Assembly: GCF_020217465.1 (NCBI RefSeq) | Contig: NZ_CP084115.1 | Location: 2,666,001-2,730,000 of the forward strand | Direction: 5' to 3' | DNA from: Cobetia amphilecti | GTDB taxonomy: Bacteria; Pseudomonadota; Gammaproteobacteria; Pseudomonadales; Halomonadaceae | Length of the DNA stretch: 64,000 nucleotides | Part shown: positions 1 through 13,400 of the stretch, piece by piece | Layout of the letters: the number at the start of each line of letters is the position of its first letter | Numbering within the stretch: position 1 is the first letter of the stretch | The notes under the pieces: model-generated | Seen by the model: only the letters and a program-made list of their open reading frames with translations | Databases searched by the model: none | Told to the model about the DNA's origin: nothing | Made by a program: the position numbers and the translations under genes

Positions 1-116
1 TACGCCGCCGAAGCGAAGTTTCTCTGTCGAAACTCAGCCAAACCAGCACCGTAATCAGCATATGCCAGCGTGCTAGCGGCCAGCAGCACCATTCCTAGGA
101 AGAACTTTGCTCTCAT
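1..116 (-). CDS. N-terminus of a secreted protein, truncated by window edge
   Basis: Only the first ~38 codons lie in the window; the gene continues beyond position 1. The ATG is at 116-114. The protein begins with a basic residue pair, a hydrophobic core and an AYA|D cleavage-like site around residue 20, which is a typical Sec signal peptide. The mature start (residues DYGAGLAEFRQRNFASAA) resembles the first helix of Sel1/TPR-repeat secreted proteins, but too little is visible to assign a family. It follows the adhesin, lipoprotein and DUF6447-like genes on the same strand with a 116-bp gap, so it may be the fourth gene of that operon. No strong Shine-Dalgarno sequence precedes the ATG. Confidence 0.6.
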   Translation of the reverse strand, partial: MRAKFFLGMVLLAASTLAYADYGAGLAEFRQRNFASAA

Positions 117-232
117 GAATCAATAGCCATGGTTAACAGAACGAAAGAAAACGCGTCGCGTCAGAAGCATGCTGCATGTGTCAGAAGATAATGCAGCATG
201 CAACAGTTCAATTGGCGCTCATTGTTATCGAA

Positions 233-529
233 TCACGCCTGTGGTGCCACGTTCTTAACCATATCACTTAGTATCCGAGCATAGGTATTGCGAGCAGTCT
301 GCATGATCGCTAGCTGGTCCTCCAACCGACGAATTTCTTGGTCGGTAACCCGGAGATTCTGCAGCTGTTCATGCCCCTGGTCTCCCAAGCTCTCCAAAGT
401 ATAAGTGACCCCATCGATAGTGACCGATGACTTATAACCTCGCTCTTGCTTATTAGAAACCACGGCTTCTTTTTCGCCATGCGACTCGATATACATACTG
501 TTCAGCTGACTAGTACGTCGCTCGCTCAT
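233..529 (-). CDS. Small DUF6447-like protein of the adhesin operon
   Basis: A 98-residue cytoplasmic-looking protein with no signal peptide or membrane segment. The N-terminal ~35 residues are polar and variable-looking. Residues ~36-98 hold a short VTIDGVTYTLESL strand motif followed by a long helix with LRVTDQEIRRLEDQLAIMQT, a pattern I associate with the DUF6447 family, whose function is unknown. The helix is amphipathic and could form a coiled coil. The ATG at 529 has an AGGA about 7 nt upstream. It starts 45 bp after the TpgA-like gene on the same strand, so co-transcription with the adhesin is likely. The family assignment is from memory of sequence style and is moderate. Confidence 0.65.
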   Translation of the reverse strand: MSERRTSQLNSMYIESHGEKEAVVSNKQERGYKSSVTIDGVTYTLESLGDQGHEQLQNLRVTDQEIRRLEDQLAIMQTARNTYARILSDMVKNVAPQA

Positions 530-574
530 TGTTCTATCCTAGTAATTCTCTGTCATTTTTATCTGCCACTGGGC

Positions 575-1396
575 TCACCCACCCACCGATCCACTAATCG
601 TGATCTCCACACGCCTATTAGGGCTTAGGCACTCCGTCACGCTCTGCTCAGCCACGATTCCCGGACAAGTCACCACGGGCTCGGCCTCCCCGTGCCCGAT
701 GGCACGGATATCACCACGGCTGATCCCGTGTGTGGAGAGGTAGCCTGCCACGTTATCGGCTCGCGACTGAGAGAGCTTCTCGTTATACGCTGCGCTACCG
801 AAATGATCCGTATAGCCTTCTACCAACATGCGAGGAGACTCAAACTCGCTAATCGCTGACCGAGCTACCTGCGCCAGTGCGCGGCGCCCTTCCAAGGTCA
901 ACCGATCACTGTCGAAATCGAACAGCACATCACCAGAAAGTATCAGAGTCTGATCTTCCTTCTGCTCAAGAGGCACCAACAACGCCGAGCACTGCGTATC
1001 ACGCCAGCGAGTGGCCTCTAGGGCCATAACTTCATCGAATTCCACCTGATACTGACAGGTGATGTAGTCTCCACTCTTTTCAGGTGTATACAGGTTGAAG
1101 ACATAGTTCCACTCTCGAACACCAAAGAATCCCTCACTAAAATGCGGGTTACCTAGCAGCTGTCGCACTTGATCCTTGGACTGTCCCTGATTGATGCGCA
1201 GAATCCTCTGCGGATCGACGAAAATACCACCATCATGCCAGTTGCTGTCCAATGCTGGGAAGCCATCCCCCGCATCTCGAATATCGGTGCGATAGTTATT
1301 CTGCGAGCTGGCACAGCCCGCGATAATTACCAGGCTCGCGACACTGACAGCCCCAGAGGCCATCTTAAGCAGTACAGGTAGTCTCGATACACTCAC
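575..1396 (-). CDS. tpgA: TpgA-like lipoprotein: BamE-like plus OmpA-like peptidoglycan-binding domain
   Basis: A 273-residue lipoprotein. I choose the GTG at 1396 because AAGGAGG lies 5 nt upstream, overlapping the stop codon of the adhesin gene; the open frame itself runs further upstream into that gene. Signal peptide residues 1-27 end in an IIAG-C lipobox (Cys28). Residues ~60-136 match the SmpA/OmlA (BamE) fold, with GQSKDQVRQLLGNP and a REWNYVF strand. Residues ~150-268 are an OmpA C-terminal domain with VLFDFDSDRL, GYTDHFG (Asp197), LSQSRA (Arg212) and NRRVEI, the residues that normally hold diaminopimelate of peptidoglycan. The same two-domain order defines TpgA, which binds the AtaA trimeric autotransporter anchor in Acinetobacter and tethers it to the cell wall. 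The position 10 bp downstream of a TAA gene makes the same role likely. Confidence 0.85.
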   Translation of the reverse strand: MSVSRLPVLLKMASGAVSVASLVIIAGCASSQNNYRTDIRDAGDGFPALDSNWHDGGIFVDPQRILRINQGQSKDQVRQLLGNPHFSEGFFGVREWNYVFNLYTPEKSGDYITCQYQVEFDEVMALEATRWRDTQCSALLVPLEQKEDQTLILSGDVLFDFDSDRLTLEGRRALAQVARSAISEFESPRMLVEGYTDHFGSAAYNEKLSQSRADNVAGYLSTHGISRGDIRAIGHGEAEPVVTCPGIVAEQSVTECLSPNRRVEITISGSVGG

Positions 1397-1406
1397 AATC
1401 GCCTCC

Positions 1407-4400
1407 TTACCAATGCCAGCCAGCACCAATGCCAGCACCGAAGTTGCTCTGAGAATCCCCCGTCACCTTACCCTGGATAATGAATCGCCCATTATCAGAG
1501 AGGCGTGATACACCAATCGAAATGGCAGACTCACCTCCGTAGGTACCAGCACCTACACCCACCATGCTTTTGCCGGATATCCAAGCTTGGGGAACAGTAC
1601 TCGCTGCAAGGGCACTTGCTGTACCTGCATTCGCACTCTTTTCCACTTCGTTGATGCGTCTGTGGACGTTGTTAAACTCTTGAGCGTAGTGCCGATTGAG
1701 TTCTTGCATCTGACCAACGTTTACGGCATCGCCAGCTTCGACCCCTGGCGCCACGTTGGTGATCCGTTTACCTCCACCGTCGATACCATCGACCGTCATG
1801 CTGGGGCCACCTTCGATCGTCACACCCCGGTCACTGACCGTGGTCCTTCCGGCAGCCACACTATCGACATTTAACTCCTGATTCAGAGTCACCTGCACCC
1901 CATCGTCGGAGGTCCGTGTCGTAATGTTGTTATCGCCGGTGATGGCGACGGTATCGCCCAGCTTGCGGTTCACCGCATCACCTTCATCGGCTGCGAAGTC
2001 CATACCGCCATCCAAAGAGTTATTGATGTCTCCAACCTCTTCCTTGACATCGTACAGCTGGCTGCCATTCACGACATCCGTGCTGTCAGCACTGACTTCT
2101 CCTCTGCCAACGCCGGCAATGATGGTATTGCCATCTCTATCGACATTGTCTTTGTCGATGGTGACAGAGCCAATATCCATCTTGTCGAACTCCACCTCGT
2201 CAGCGGTAGCAACTTCATAGATGGTCTGGCCGTCACTACCGGTCGACTCGATGACAGAGATATTCTTGCCCTCCGTGACCTCGGTCTTGGCTGCCGCCAC
2301 ATCATCTCCGATATCACCGGCCACCTGCTGGAGGTCCCCCACATTCACGGCATTCATCAGGTCATCACCGCTGATCTGATCCAGCGACTGCCCCCCTAGG
2401 CCACTACCTACGTTAGTGATCTGTATGCCACCAGCATTGATACCGCTAACGGTCACGCTCGGCCCACCAGTAATGACCAGACCACTTTCGTCCAAGACCA
2501 CATTATCCCCAACGCGCACACCGTCGCCGTTCATGATGGTGTCACCGGTGGCAATACTTCCCTCAGTGCCGTCTACCGTAATGACACTGTCGCCTTCGCC
2601 CAGAGTAAGAGTGTCGTTCAAAGCCACCTGAATCACGCCCGCATTGTCGGTACCGATCTGTGCCACACTGATGTTGTTATCACCCTGGAAGTCCACCGCC
2701 CCCTCCGGCCCGATATTCACCTCATCGGCGCCGGAGCCGGTCAGGTTCCAGCCGGCGTTAGCGATCTGCTGTACGTCATATAGCTGGCTACCGTTGATGG
2801 CATCGCTGCTGATCTCGCTGACATTACCCGCGGCCACACCGGTGATCTTGCTTCCCCCCGCGTTGATACCGCCCGCCGTGACGCTCGGCCCACCAGCGAT
2901 CTCGAGCCCCGTATCGCCCAGAGTCACATCATCGCCAACGCTGACACCGCCTCCATTCACGAGGGTATCGCCGACACCAATCTCACCCTTCTCGCCATCC
3001 ACGTTGATAGCGGTTTCGCCATCACCCAGCGTGATGCTATCAGCTAGATTGAATGCCAGATTGGTGCCGTCGCGGTTGATAACGACATTGCCGTCCTCGC
3101 TGGTGAAGTCCACTACCTCACCGGGACCGACATTGTTGCTACCGTCTGACTGGGCCCCCTCACCATCCACCGACACGCTCCAACCAGCGTTGGCTACTGT
3201 ATAGACCTGACCTAACTGGTCTTCTGTAGCCGCCTGACCACTGGTGAAGTTATCCGGATCGAAAGTCGTATTGGTCAATCCACCGACGGTACCGCTGTTG
3301 GCATCGATTACGATCTCGTTGGCCGAGCCAGTGGTCGGGTTAGCCGCCAGCGTGATCGTGCCCGCTTCTACCGAGGTGGTGGCCGTCGGATTCGCAGTGC
3401 TGTCATTTACCACCAAGCCCTCAGTATCGAGCGAGGTATCTCCTGCGGTGACGCTGTCTACGTCCAAGTCAGGATTCAGTGTGATATCAATCTTCCCGTT
3501 ATCATCCTGACCGCTCTGCACCACGCTGAGGTTGCTGTCGCCCTGGAAGTCCACTGCGCCGTTCGGTCCGATGTTCACCTGATTGGCATCGGAGCCGCTC
3601 AGATTCCAGCCGGCACTGGCGGTCTGGTTGACCAGGTCTAGCTGCTCCTCAGTAGCTGCACGACCCGCTTGGGCGAAGTCGTTACCGTCCAAATCGATGT
3701 TAGCCAGACCTGTGATATCACCGGCCCCACCATCCATGGTGATGCTGTTGCCACCACCGGCTACGTTGATACTGCCTGCGCTTACCTTGGTGGAGTGGGT
3801 ACCGTCATCGAGGGTCAGTCCATCGGTATCGAGCGTGCTGTTGCCGGTAGTGATGCTGTCGACGGCAATGTCGTCGTTCAGCGCGACCTGGACCTTGGCG
3901 TCATCGTCAGCGCCAGACTCGGTGACAGTGACATTGCTGTCGCCGTCAAAGGTCACCTGGCCGTTGGGACCGATGTTGTGGCTGTTGCCGTTGATGTCGG
4001 CCACGTTCCAACCGGCATTGGCGGCGGTGTTGGCCGAGCGGATGGCGTCATCGATGGTGCTCTCGCCGGTACCGCCCACATCACTCATGCTGAAGTCGTT
4101 GCCGGTGTAGTTGGCATTACCGCCCAGCACGTTGCTGGCCAGGCTGTCGCCCGCCGCCTGCAGCTGGCTGCCGTTGATGGCATCGCTGCTGGTGCTGTTG
4201 ATGGCGCCATCGGCCACACCGGTGACCGTGTTGCCGGCCGCATCGATGCCACCGGTAGTGACGCTCGGCCCGCCCGCAATGGTCATGCCCTCGGCACCGT
4301 AGGCGGTGCTGTTGATGCCATCGGTAACGCTGGTGCCGGTCGCAGTCACCTCGGTGACATTGCCGGCGCCGTCGTCGACGGTCAGCCCATCGGTGTCGAG

Positions 4401-7400
4401 CATGCTGTTGCCGGTGGTGACGCTATCGACGGCAATATCGTCGTTCAGCGCGACCTGGACCTTGGCGTCATCATCAGCACCAGACTCGGTGACAGTGACG
4501 TTGCTGTCGCCGTCGAAGGTCACCTTGCCGTTGGGGCCGATGTTGTGGCTGTTGCCGTTGGTGTCGGCCACGTTCCAGCCGGCATTGGCGGCGGTGTTGG
4601 CCGAGCGGATGGCGTCATCGATGGTGCTCTCGCCGGTACCGCCCACATCACTCATGCTGAAGTCGTTGCCGGTGTAAGCGGCATCACCGCCCAGCACGTT
4701 GCTGGCCAGGCTGTCACCCGCCGCCTGCAGCTGGCTGCCGTTGATGGCATCACTGCTGGTGCTGTTGATGGCGCCATCGGCCACACCGGTGACCGTGTTG
4801 CCGGCCGCATCGATGCCGCCGGTAGTAACGCTCGGGCCACCGGCAATAGTCATGCCGTCAGCGCCGTACTCGGTGCTATTGATGCCGTCATCGACGATCA
4901 GGCCATCGGTGTCGAGCGTGCTGTTGCCGGTGGTGACGCTGTCGACGGCAATATCGTCGTTCAGCGCGACCTGGACCTTGGCGTCATCATCAGCACCAGA
5001 CTCGGTGACAGTGACGTTGCTGTCGCCGTCGAAGGTCACCTTGCCGTTGGGGCCGATGTTGTGGATGTTGCCGTTGGTGTCGGCCACGTTCCAGCCGGCA
5101 TTGGCTGCGGTGTTGGCTGACTTGATGGCGTCATCGATGGTGTCTTCACCGGTGCCGCCCACGTCACTCATGGTGAAGTCGTTGCCGGTGTAATCGGCAT
5201 TGCCGCCCAGCACGTTGCTGGCCAGGCTGTCACCCGCCGCCTGCAGCTGGCTGCCGTTGATGGCATCGCCGCTGGCGCTGTTGATGGCGCCATCGGCTAC
5301 GCCGGTGATCGTGTTGCCGGCCGCATCGATGCCGCCGGAGGTCACGCTCGGCCCGCCCGCAATGGTCATGCCGTCGGCGCCGTAGGCGGTGCTGTTGATG
5401 CCATCGGTAACGCTGGTGCCGGTCGCGGCCACCTCGGTGACATTGCCGGCGCCGTCATCGACGGTCAGCCCATTGGTGTCGAGCGTGCTGTTGCCGGTGG
5501 TCACGCTATCGGCTGCCACACTATCGACCGTAATGTCGTCATTCAGCGCGACCTGGACCTTGGCATCATCGTCAGCACCAGACTCGGTCACCGTGACGTT
5601 GCTGTCGCCGTCGAAGGTCACCTTGCCGTTCGGGCCGATGTTGTGGCTGTTTCCGTTGGTGTCAGCCACGTTCCAGCCGGCATTGGCGGCGGTGTTGGCC
5701 GAAGCGATCGCCTCGTCGATAGTGTTCTCGCCGGTACCGCCCACGTCACTCATGGTGAAGTCGTTGTCGGCATAGGCAGCATCACCACCCAGCACGCTGC
5801 TGGCCAGACTGTCGCCTGCCGCCTGCAGCTGGCTGCCGTTGATGGCTTCACTGCTGGTGCTGTTGATGGCGCCATCGGCTACGCCGGTGATCGTGTTGCC
5901 GGCCGCATCGATGCCGCCGGAGGTCACGCTCGGCCCGCCCGCAATGGTCATGCCGTCGGCGCCGTAGGCGGTGCTGTTGATGCCATCGGTAACGCTGGTG
6001 CCGGTCGCGGCCACCTCGGTGACATTGCCGGCGCCGTCATCGACGGTCAGCCCATTGGTGTCGAGCGTGCTGTTGCCGGTGGTCACGCTATCGGCTGCCA
6101 CACTATCGACCGTAATGTCGTCATTCAGCGCGACCTGGACCTTGGCATCATCGTCAGCACCAGACTCGGTCACCGTGACGTTGCTGTCGCCGTCGAAGGT
6201 CACCTTGCCGTTCGGGCCGATGTTGTGGCTGTTTCCGTTGGTGTCAGCCACGTTCCAGCCGGCATTGGCGGCGGTGTTGGCCGAGCGAATGGCGTCATCG
6301 ATGGTGCTCTCGCCGGTACCGCCCACGTCACTCATGGTGAAGTTGTTGCCGGTGTAGTCGGCATTACCACCCAGCACGTTGCTGGCCAGACTGTCGCCCG
6401 CCGCCTGCAGCTGGCTGCCGTTGATGGCATCGCTGCTGGCGCTGTTGATGGCGCCATCGGCTACGCCGGTGATCGTGTTGCCGGCCGCATCGATGCCGCC
6501 GGAGGTCACGCTCGGCCCGCCCGCAATGGTCATGCCGTCGGCGCCGTAGGCGGTGCTGTTGATGCCATCGGTAACGCTGGTGCCGGTCGCGGTCACCGCG
6601 GTGACATTACCGGCACCGTCGTCGACGGTCAGGCCATCGTTGTCCAGCGTGCTGTTGCCGGTGGTGACGCTGTCGACGGTAATATCGTCGTTCAGCGCGA
6701 CCTGGACCTTGGCATCATCGTCAGCACCAGACTCGGTCACCGTGACGTTGCTGTCGCCGTCGAAGGTCACCTTGCCGTTGGGGCCGATGTTGTGGCTGTT
6801 GCCGTTGGTGTCGGCCACGTTCCAGCCGGCATTGGCGGCGGTGTTGGCTGACTTGATGGCGTCATCGATGGTGTCTTCACCGGTGCCGCCCACGTCACTC
6901 ATGGTGAAGTCGTTACCGGTGTAATCGGCATTGCCGCCCAGCACGTTGCTGGCCAGGCTGTCACCCGCCGCCTGCAGCTGGCTGCCGTTGATGGCATCGC
7001 CGCTGGAGGCGTTGATGTCGCCATCGGCCACGTTGGTGACCTTGTTGCCAGCCGTATCGATACCGCCGGTGGTAACGCTCGGGCCACCGGCAATGGTCAT
7101 GCCGTCGGCGCCGTACTCGGTGGTGTTGGTGCCATTGGCGACGCGGGTACCAGCGGTTGTCACCTCGGTGATATTGCCGGCACCGTCGTCGACGGTCAGC
7201 CCATCGGTATCGAGCACACTGTTACCGGTGGTCACACTGTCGGCTGTGAGGTTGGCGGCAAGATCGAAGGTGACATCGTTATCGGTGGCGGTCTTGCTGA
7301 CCACGATATTGCCATCACTGTTGTTCAGATCGACGCTGTCGTTCGGCCCCACATTGGTCGAGTTGCTGCCCTGGGCACTGATGTCCCAGCCGGCATTGGC

Positions 7401-10400
7401 GGCGGTATTGGCCGAGGCGATCGCCTCGTCGATGGTGTTCTCGCCGGTACCGCCCACGTCACTCATGGTGAAGTCGTTGTCGGCATAAGCAGCATCACCA
7501 CCCAGCACGTTGCTGGCCAGACTGTCGCCTGCCGCCTGCAGCTGGCTGCCGTTGATGGCATCACTGCTGGTGCTGTTGATGGCGCCATCGGCCACGCCGG
7601 TGACCGTGTTGCCGGCCGCATCAATACCGCCACTGGTGACGCTCGGGCCACCGGCAATGGCCATGCCATCGGCGCCATACTCGGTGCTGTCGGTGCCATC
7701 GCTGACACTGATGCCCGCGGTCGACACCTCGGTGACATTGCCGGCACCGTCGTCGACGGTCAGCCCATCGGTATCGAGCACACTGTTACCGGTGGTCACA
7801 CTGTCGGCTGTGAGGTTGGCGGCCAGATCGAAGGTGACATCGTTATCGGTGGCGGTCTTGCTGACCACGATATTGCCATCACTGTTATTCAGATCGACGC
7901 TGTCGTTCGGCCCCACATTGGTCGAGTTGCTGCCCTGGGCACTGATGTCCCAGCCGGCATTGGCGGCAGTGTTGGCCGAGGCGATCGCCTCGTCGATAGT
8001 GTTCTCACCGGTACCGCCCACATCACTCATGGTGAAGTCGTTGTCGGCATAGGCAGCATCACCACCCAGCACGCTGCTGGCCAGACTGTCGCCTGCCGCC
8101 TGCAGCTGGCTGCCGTTGATGGCTTCACTGCTGGTGCTGTTGATGGCGCCATCGGCTACGCCGGTGATCGTGTTGCCGGCCGCATCGATGCCGCCGGAGG
8201 TCACGCTCGGCCCGCCCGCAATGGTCATGCCGTCGGCGCCGTAGCCGGTGCTGTCGGTGCCATCGCTGACACTGGTGCCCGCGGTCGTCACCTCGGCGAC
8301 ATTGCCGGCACCGTCGTCGACGGTCAGCCCATCGGTATCGAGCACACTGTTACCGGTGGTCACGCTGTCGGCTGTGAGGTTGGCGGCCAGATCGAAGGTG
8401 ACATCGTTATCGGTGGCGGTCTTGCTGACCACGATATTGCCATCACTGTTATTCAGATCGACGCTGTCGTTCGGCCCCACATTGGTCGAGTTGCTGCCCT
8501 GGGCACTGATGTCCCAGCCGGCATTGGCGGCAGTGTTGGCCGAGGCGATCGCCTCGTCGATAGTGTTCTCACCGGTACCGCCCACATCACTCATGGTGAA
8601 GTCGTTGTCGGCATAAGCAGCATTACCGCCCAGCACGTTGCTGGCCAGGCTGTCGCCCGCCGCCTGCAGCTGGCTGCCGTTGATAGCATCGCTGCTGATG
8701 CTGTTGATGGCGCCATCGGCCACGCCGGTGATCGTGTTGCCGGCCGCATTGATGCCGCCGGAGGTCACGCTCGGCCCGCCCGCAATGGCCATGCCCTCGG
8801 CACCGTAGGCGGTGCTGTTGATGCCATCGGTAACGCTGGTGCCGGTCGCGGCCACCTCGGTGACATTGCCGGCGCCGTCGTCGACGGTCAGCCCATTGGT
8901 GTCGAGCGTGCTGTTGCCGGTGGTCACGCTATCGGCTGCCACACTATCGACCGTAATGTCGTCATTCAGCGCGACCTGGACCTTGGCATCATCGTCAGCA
9001 CCAGACTCGGTCACCGTGACGTTGCTGTCGCCGTCGAAGGTCACCTTGCCGTTCGGGCCGATGTTGTGGCTGTTTCCGTTGGTGTCAGCCACGTTCCAGC
9101 CGGCATTGGCGGCGGTGTTGGCCGAGCGAATGGCGTCATCGATGGTGCTCTCGCCGGTACCGCCCACGTCACTCATGGTGAAGTTGTTGCCGGTGTAGTC
9201 GGCATTACCACCCAGCACGTTGCTGGCCAGACTGTCGCCCGCCGCCTGCAGCTGGCTGCCGTTGATAGCATCGCTGCTGGCGCTGTTGATGGCGCCATCG
9301 GCTACGCCGGTGATCGTGTTGCCGGCCGCATCGATGCCGCCGGAGGTCACGCTCGGCCCGCCCGCAATGGTCATGCCGTCGGCGCCGTAGGCGGTGCTGT
9401 TGATGCCATCGGTAACGCTGGTGCCGGTCGCGGCCACCTCGGTGACATTGCCGGCGCCGTCATCGACGGTCAGCCCATTGGTGTCGAGCGTGCTGTTGCC
9501 GGTGGTCACGCTATCGGCTGCCACACTATCGACCGTAATGTCGTCATTCAGCGCGACCTGGACCTTGGCATCATCGTCAGCACCAGACTCGGTCACCGTG
9601 ACGTTGCTGTCGCCGTCGAAGGTCACCTTGCCGTTCGGGCCGATGTTGTGGCTGTTTCCGTTGGTGTCAGCCACGTTCCAGCCGGCATTGGCGGCGGTGT
9701 TGGCCGAAGCGATCGCCTCGTCGATAGTGTTCTCGCCGGTACCGCCCACGTCACTCATGGTGAAGTCGTTGTCGGCATAGGCAGCATCACCACCCAGCAC
9801 GCTGCTGGCCAGACTGTCGCCTGCCGCCTGCAGCTGGCTGCCGTTGATGGCTTCACTGCTGGTGCTGTTGATGGCGCCATCGGCTACGCCGGTGATCGTG
9901 TTGCCGGCCGCATCGATGCCGCCGGAGGTCACGCTCGGCCCGCCCGCAATGGTCATGCCGTCGGCGCCGTAGGCGGTGCTGTTGATGCCATCGGTAACGC
10001 TGGTGCCGGTCGCGGCCACCTCGGTGACATTGCCGGCGCCGTCATCGACGGTCAGCCCATTGGTGTCGAGCGTGCTGTTGCCGGTGGTCACGCTATCGGC
10101 TGCCACACTATCGACCGTAATGTCGTCATTCAGCGCGACCTGGACCTTGGCATCATCGTCAGCACCAGACTCGGTCACCGTGACGTTGCTGTCGCCGTCG
10201 AAGGTCACCTTGCCGTTCGGGCCGATGTTGTGGCTGTTTCCGTTGGTGTCAGCCACGTTCCAGCCGGCATTGGCGGCGGTGTTGGCCGAAGCGATCGCCT
10301 CGTCGATAGTGTTCTCGCCGGTACCGCCCACGTCACTCATGGTGAAGTCGTTGTCGGCATAGGCAGCATCACCACCCAGCACGCTGCTGGCCAGACTGTC

Positions 10401-13400
10401 GCCTGCCGCCTGCAGCTGGCTGCCGTTGATGGCTTCACTGCTGGTGCTGTTGATGGCGCCATCGGCTACGCCGGTGATCGTGTTGCCGGCCGCATCGATG
10501 CCGCCGGAGGTCACGCTCGGTCCGCTCGCAATGGTCATGCCGTCGGCGCCGTAGGCGGTGCTGTCGGTGCCATTGCCGGCACCGTCGTCGACGGTCAGCC
10601 CATCGGTATCGAGCACACTGTTACCGGTGGTCACACTGTCGGCTGTGAGGTTGGCGGCAAGATCGAAGGTGACATCGTTATCAGTGGCGGTCTTGCTGAC
10701 CACGATATTGCCATCACTGTTGTTCAGATCGACGCTGTCGTTCGGCCCCACATTGGTCGAGTTGCTGCCCTGGGCACTGATGTCCCAGCCGGCATTGGCG
10801 GCGGTATTGGCCGAGGCGATCGCCTCGTCGATGGTGTTCTCGCCGGTACCGCCCACGTCACTCATGGTGAAGTCGTTGTCGGCATAAGCAGCATCACCAC
10901 CCAGCACGTTGCTGGCCAGACTGTCGCCTGCCGCCTGCAGCTGGCTGCCGTTGATGGCATCACTGCTGGTGCTGTTGATGGCGCCATCGCCCACGCCGGT
11001 GACCGTGTTGCCGGCCGCATCGATGCCGCCGGAGGTCACGCTCGGCCCGCCCGCAATGGTCATGCCGTCGGCGCCGTAGCCGGTGCTGTCGGTGCCATCG
11101 CTGACACTGGTGCCCGCAGTCGTCACCTCGGCGACATTGCCGGCACCGTCGTCGACGGTCAGCCCATCGGTATCGAGCACACTATTACCGGTGGTCACGC
11201 TGTCGGCTGTGAGGTTGGCGGCCAGATCGAAGGTGACATCGTTAACGGTGGCGGTCTTGCTGACCACGATATTGCCATCACTGTTATTCAGATCGACGCT
11301 GTCGTTCGGCCCCACATTGGTCGAGTTGCTGCCCTGGGCACTGATGTCCCAGCCGGCATTGGCGGCAGTGTTGGCCGAGGCGATCGCCTCGTCGATAGTG
11401 TTCTCACCGGTACCGCCCACATCACTCATGGTGAAGTCGTTGTCGGCATAGGCAGCATCACCACCCAGCACGCTGCTGGCCAGACTGTCGCCTGCCGCCT
11501 GCAGCTGGCTGCCGTTGATGGCTTCACTGCTGGTGCTGTTGATGGCGCCATCGGCTACGCCGGTGATCGTGTTGCCGGCCGCATCGATGCCGCCGGAGGT
11601 CACGCTCGGCCCGCCCGCAATGGTCATGCCGTCGGCGCCGTAGGCGGTGCTGTTGATGCCATCGGTAACGCTGGTGCCGGTCGCGGCCACCTCGGTGACA
11701 TTGCCGGCGCCGTCATCGACGGTCAGCCCATTGGTGTCGAGCGTGCTGTTGCCGGTGGTCACGCTATCGGCTGCCACACTATCGACCGTAATGTCGTCAT
11801 TCAGCGCGACCTGGACCTTGGCATCATCGTCAGCACCAGACTCGGTCACCGTGACGTTGCTGTCGCCGTCGAAGGTCACCTTGCCGTTCGGGCCGATGTT
11901 GTGGCTGTTTCCGTTGGTGTCAGCCACGTTCCAGCCGGCATTGGCGGCGGTGTTGGCCGAAGCGATCGCCTCGTCGATAGTGTTCTCGCCGGTACCGCCC
12001 ACGTCACTCATGGTGAAGTCGTTGTCGTCATAGGCAGCATCACCACCCAGCACGCTGCTGGCCAGACTGCCGCCTGCCGCCTGCAGCTGGCTGCCGTTGA
12101 TGGCATCGCCGCTGGAGGCGTTGATGTCGCCATCGGCCACGTTGGCAATAACCTGATCACCGGCATCGATGCCACCGGAGGTCACGCTAGGGCCACCGGC
12201 AATGGTCATGCCGGCGGCTCCGTAGGCGGTGCTTGCGGTGCCATCGGTAACGCTGGTGCCGGTCGCGGTCACCGCGGTGACATTGCCAGCGCCGTCGTCG
12301 GCGGTCACGCTGGCGACGTCGATGTCATCGGCCAGATCAAAGGTAACGTCGTTATCGGTGATCGTCTTGCTGACCTCGATATTGCCATCACTGTTGTTCA
12401 GATCGACGCTGTCGTTCGGCCCCACATTGGTCGAGTTGCTGCCCTGGGCACTGATGTCCCAGCCGGCATTGGCGGCGGTATTGGCCGAGGCGATCGCCTC
12501 GTCGATGGTGTTCTCGCCGGTACCGCCCACGTCACTCATGGTGAAGTCGTTGCCGGTGTAGTCGGCATTACCGCCCAGCACGTTGCTGGCCAGGCTGTCG
12601 CCCGCCGCCTGCAGCTGGCTGCCGTTGATAGCATCACTGCTGGTGCTGTTGATGGCGCCATCGGCCACGCCGGTGATCGTGTTGCCGGCCGCATCAATAC
12701 CGCCACTGGTGACGCTCGGGCCACCGGCAATGGCCATGCCATCGGCGCCATACTCGGTGCTGTCGGTGCCATCGCTGACACTAATGCCCGCGGTCGTCAC
12801 CTCGGTGACATTGCCGGCACCGTCGTCGACGGTCAGCCCATCGGTATCGAGCACACTGTTACCGGTGGTCACGCTGTCGGCTGTGAGGTTGGCGGCCAGA
12901 TCGAAGGTGACATCGTTATCGGTGGCGGTCTTGCTGACCACGATATTGCCATCACTGTTATTCAGATCGACACTGTCGTTCGGCCCCACATTGGTCGAGT
13001 TGCTGCCCTGGGCACTGATGTCCCAGCCGGCATTGGCGGCAGTGTTGGCCGAGGCGATCGCCTCGTCGATAGTGTTCTCACCGGTACCGCCCACATCACT
13101 CATGGTGAAATCGTTGCCGGTGTAGTCGGCATTACCGCCCAGCACGTTGCTGGCCAGGCTGTCGCCTGCCGCCTGCAGCTGGCTGCCGTTGATGGCTTCA
13201 CTACTGGTGCTGTTGATGGCGCCATCGGCCACGCCGGTGACCGTGTTGCCGGCCGCATCGATGCCGCCGGAGGTCACGCTCGGCCCGCCCGCAATGGTCA
13301 TGCCGTCGGCGCCGTAGGCGGTGCTGTCGGTGCCATCGCTGACACTGATGCCCGCGGTCGTCACCTCGGTGACATTGCCGGCACCGTCGTCGACGGTCAG

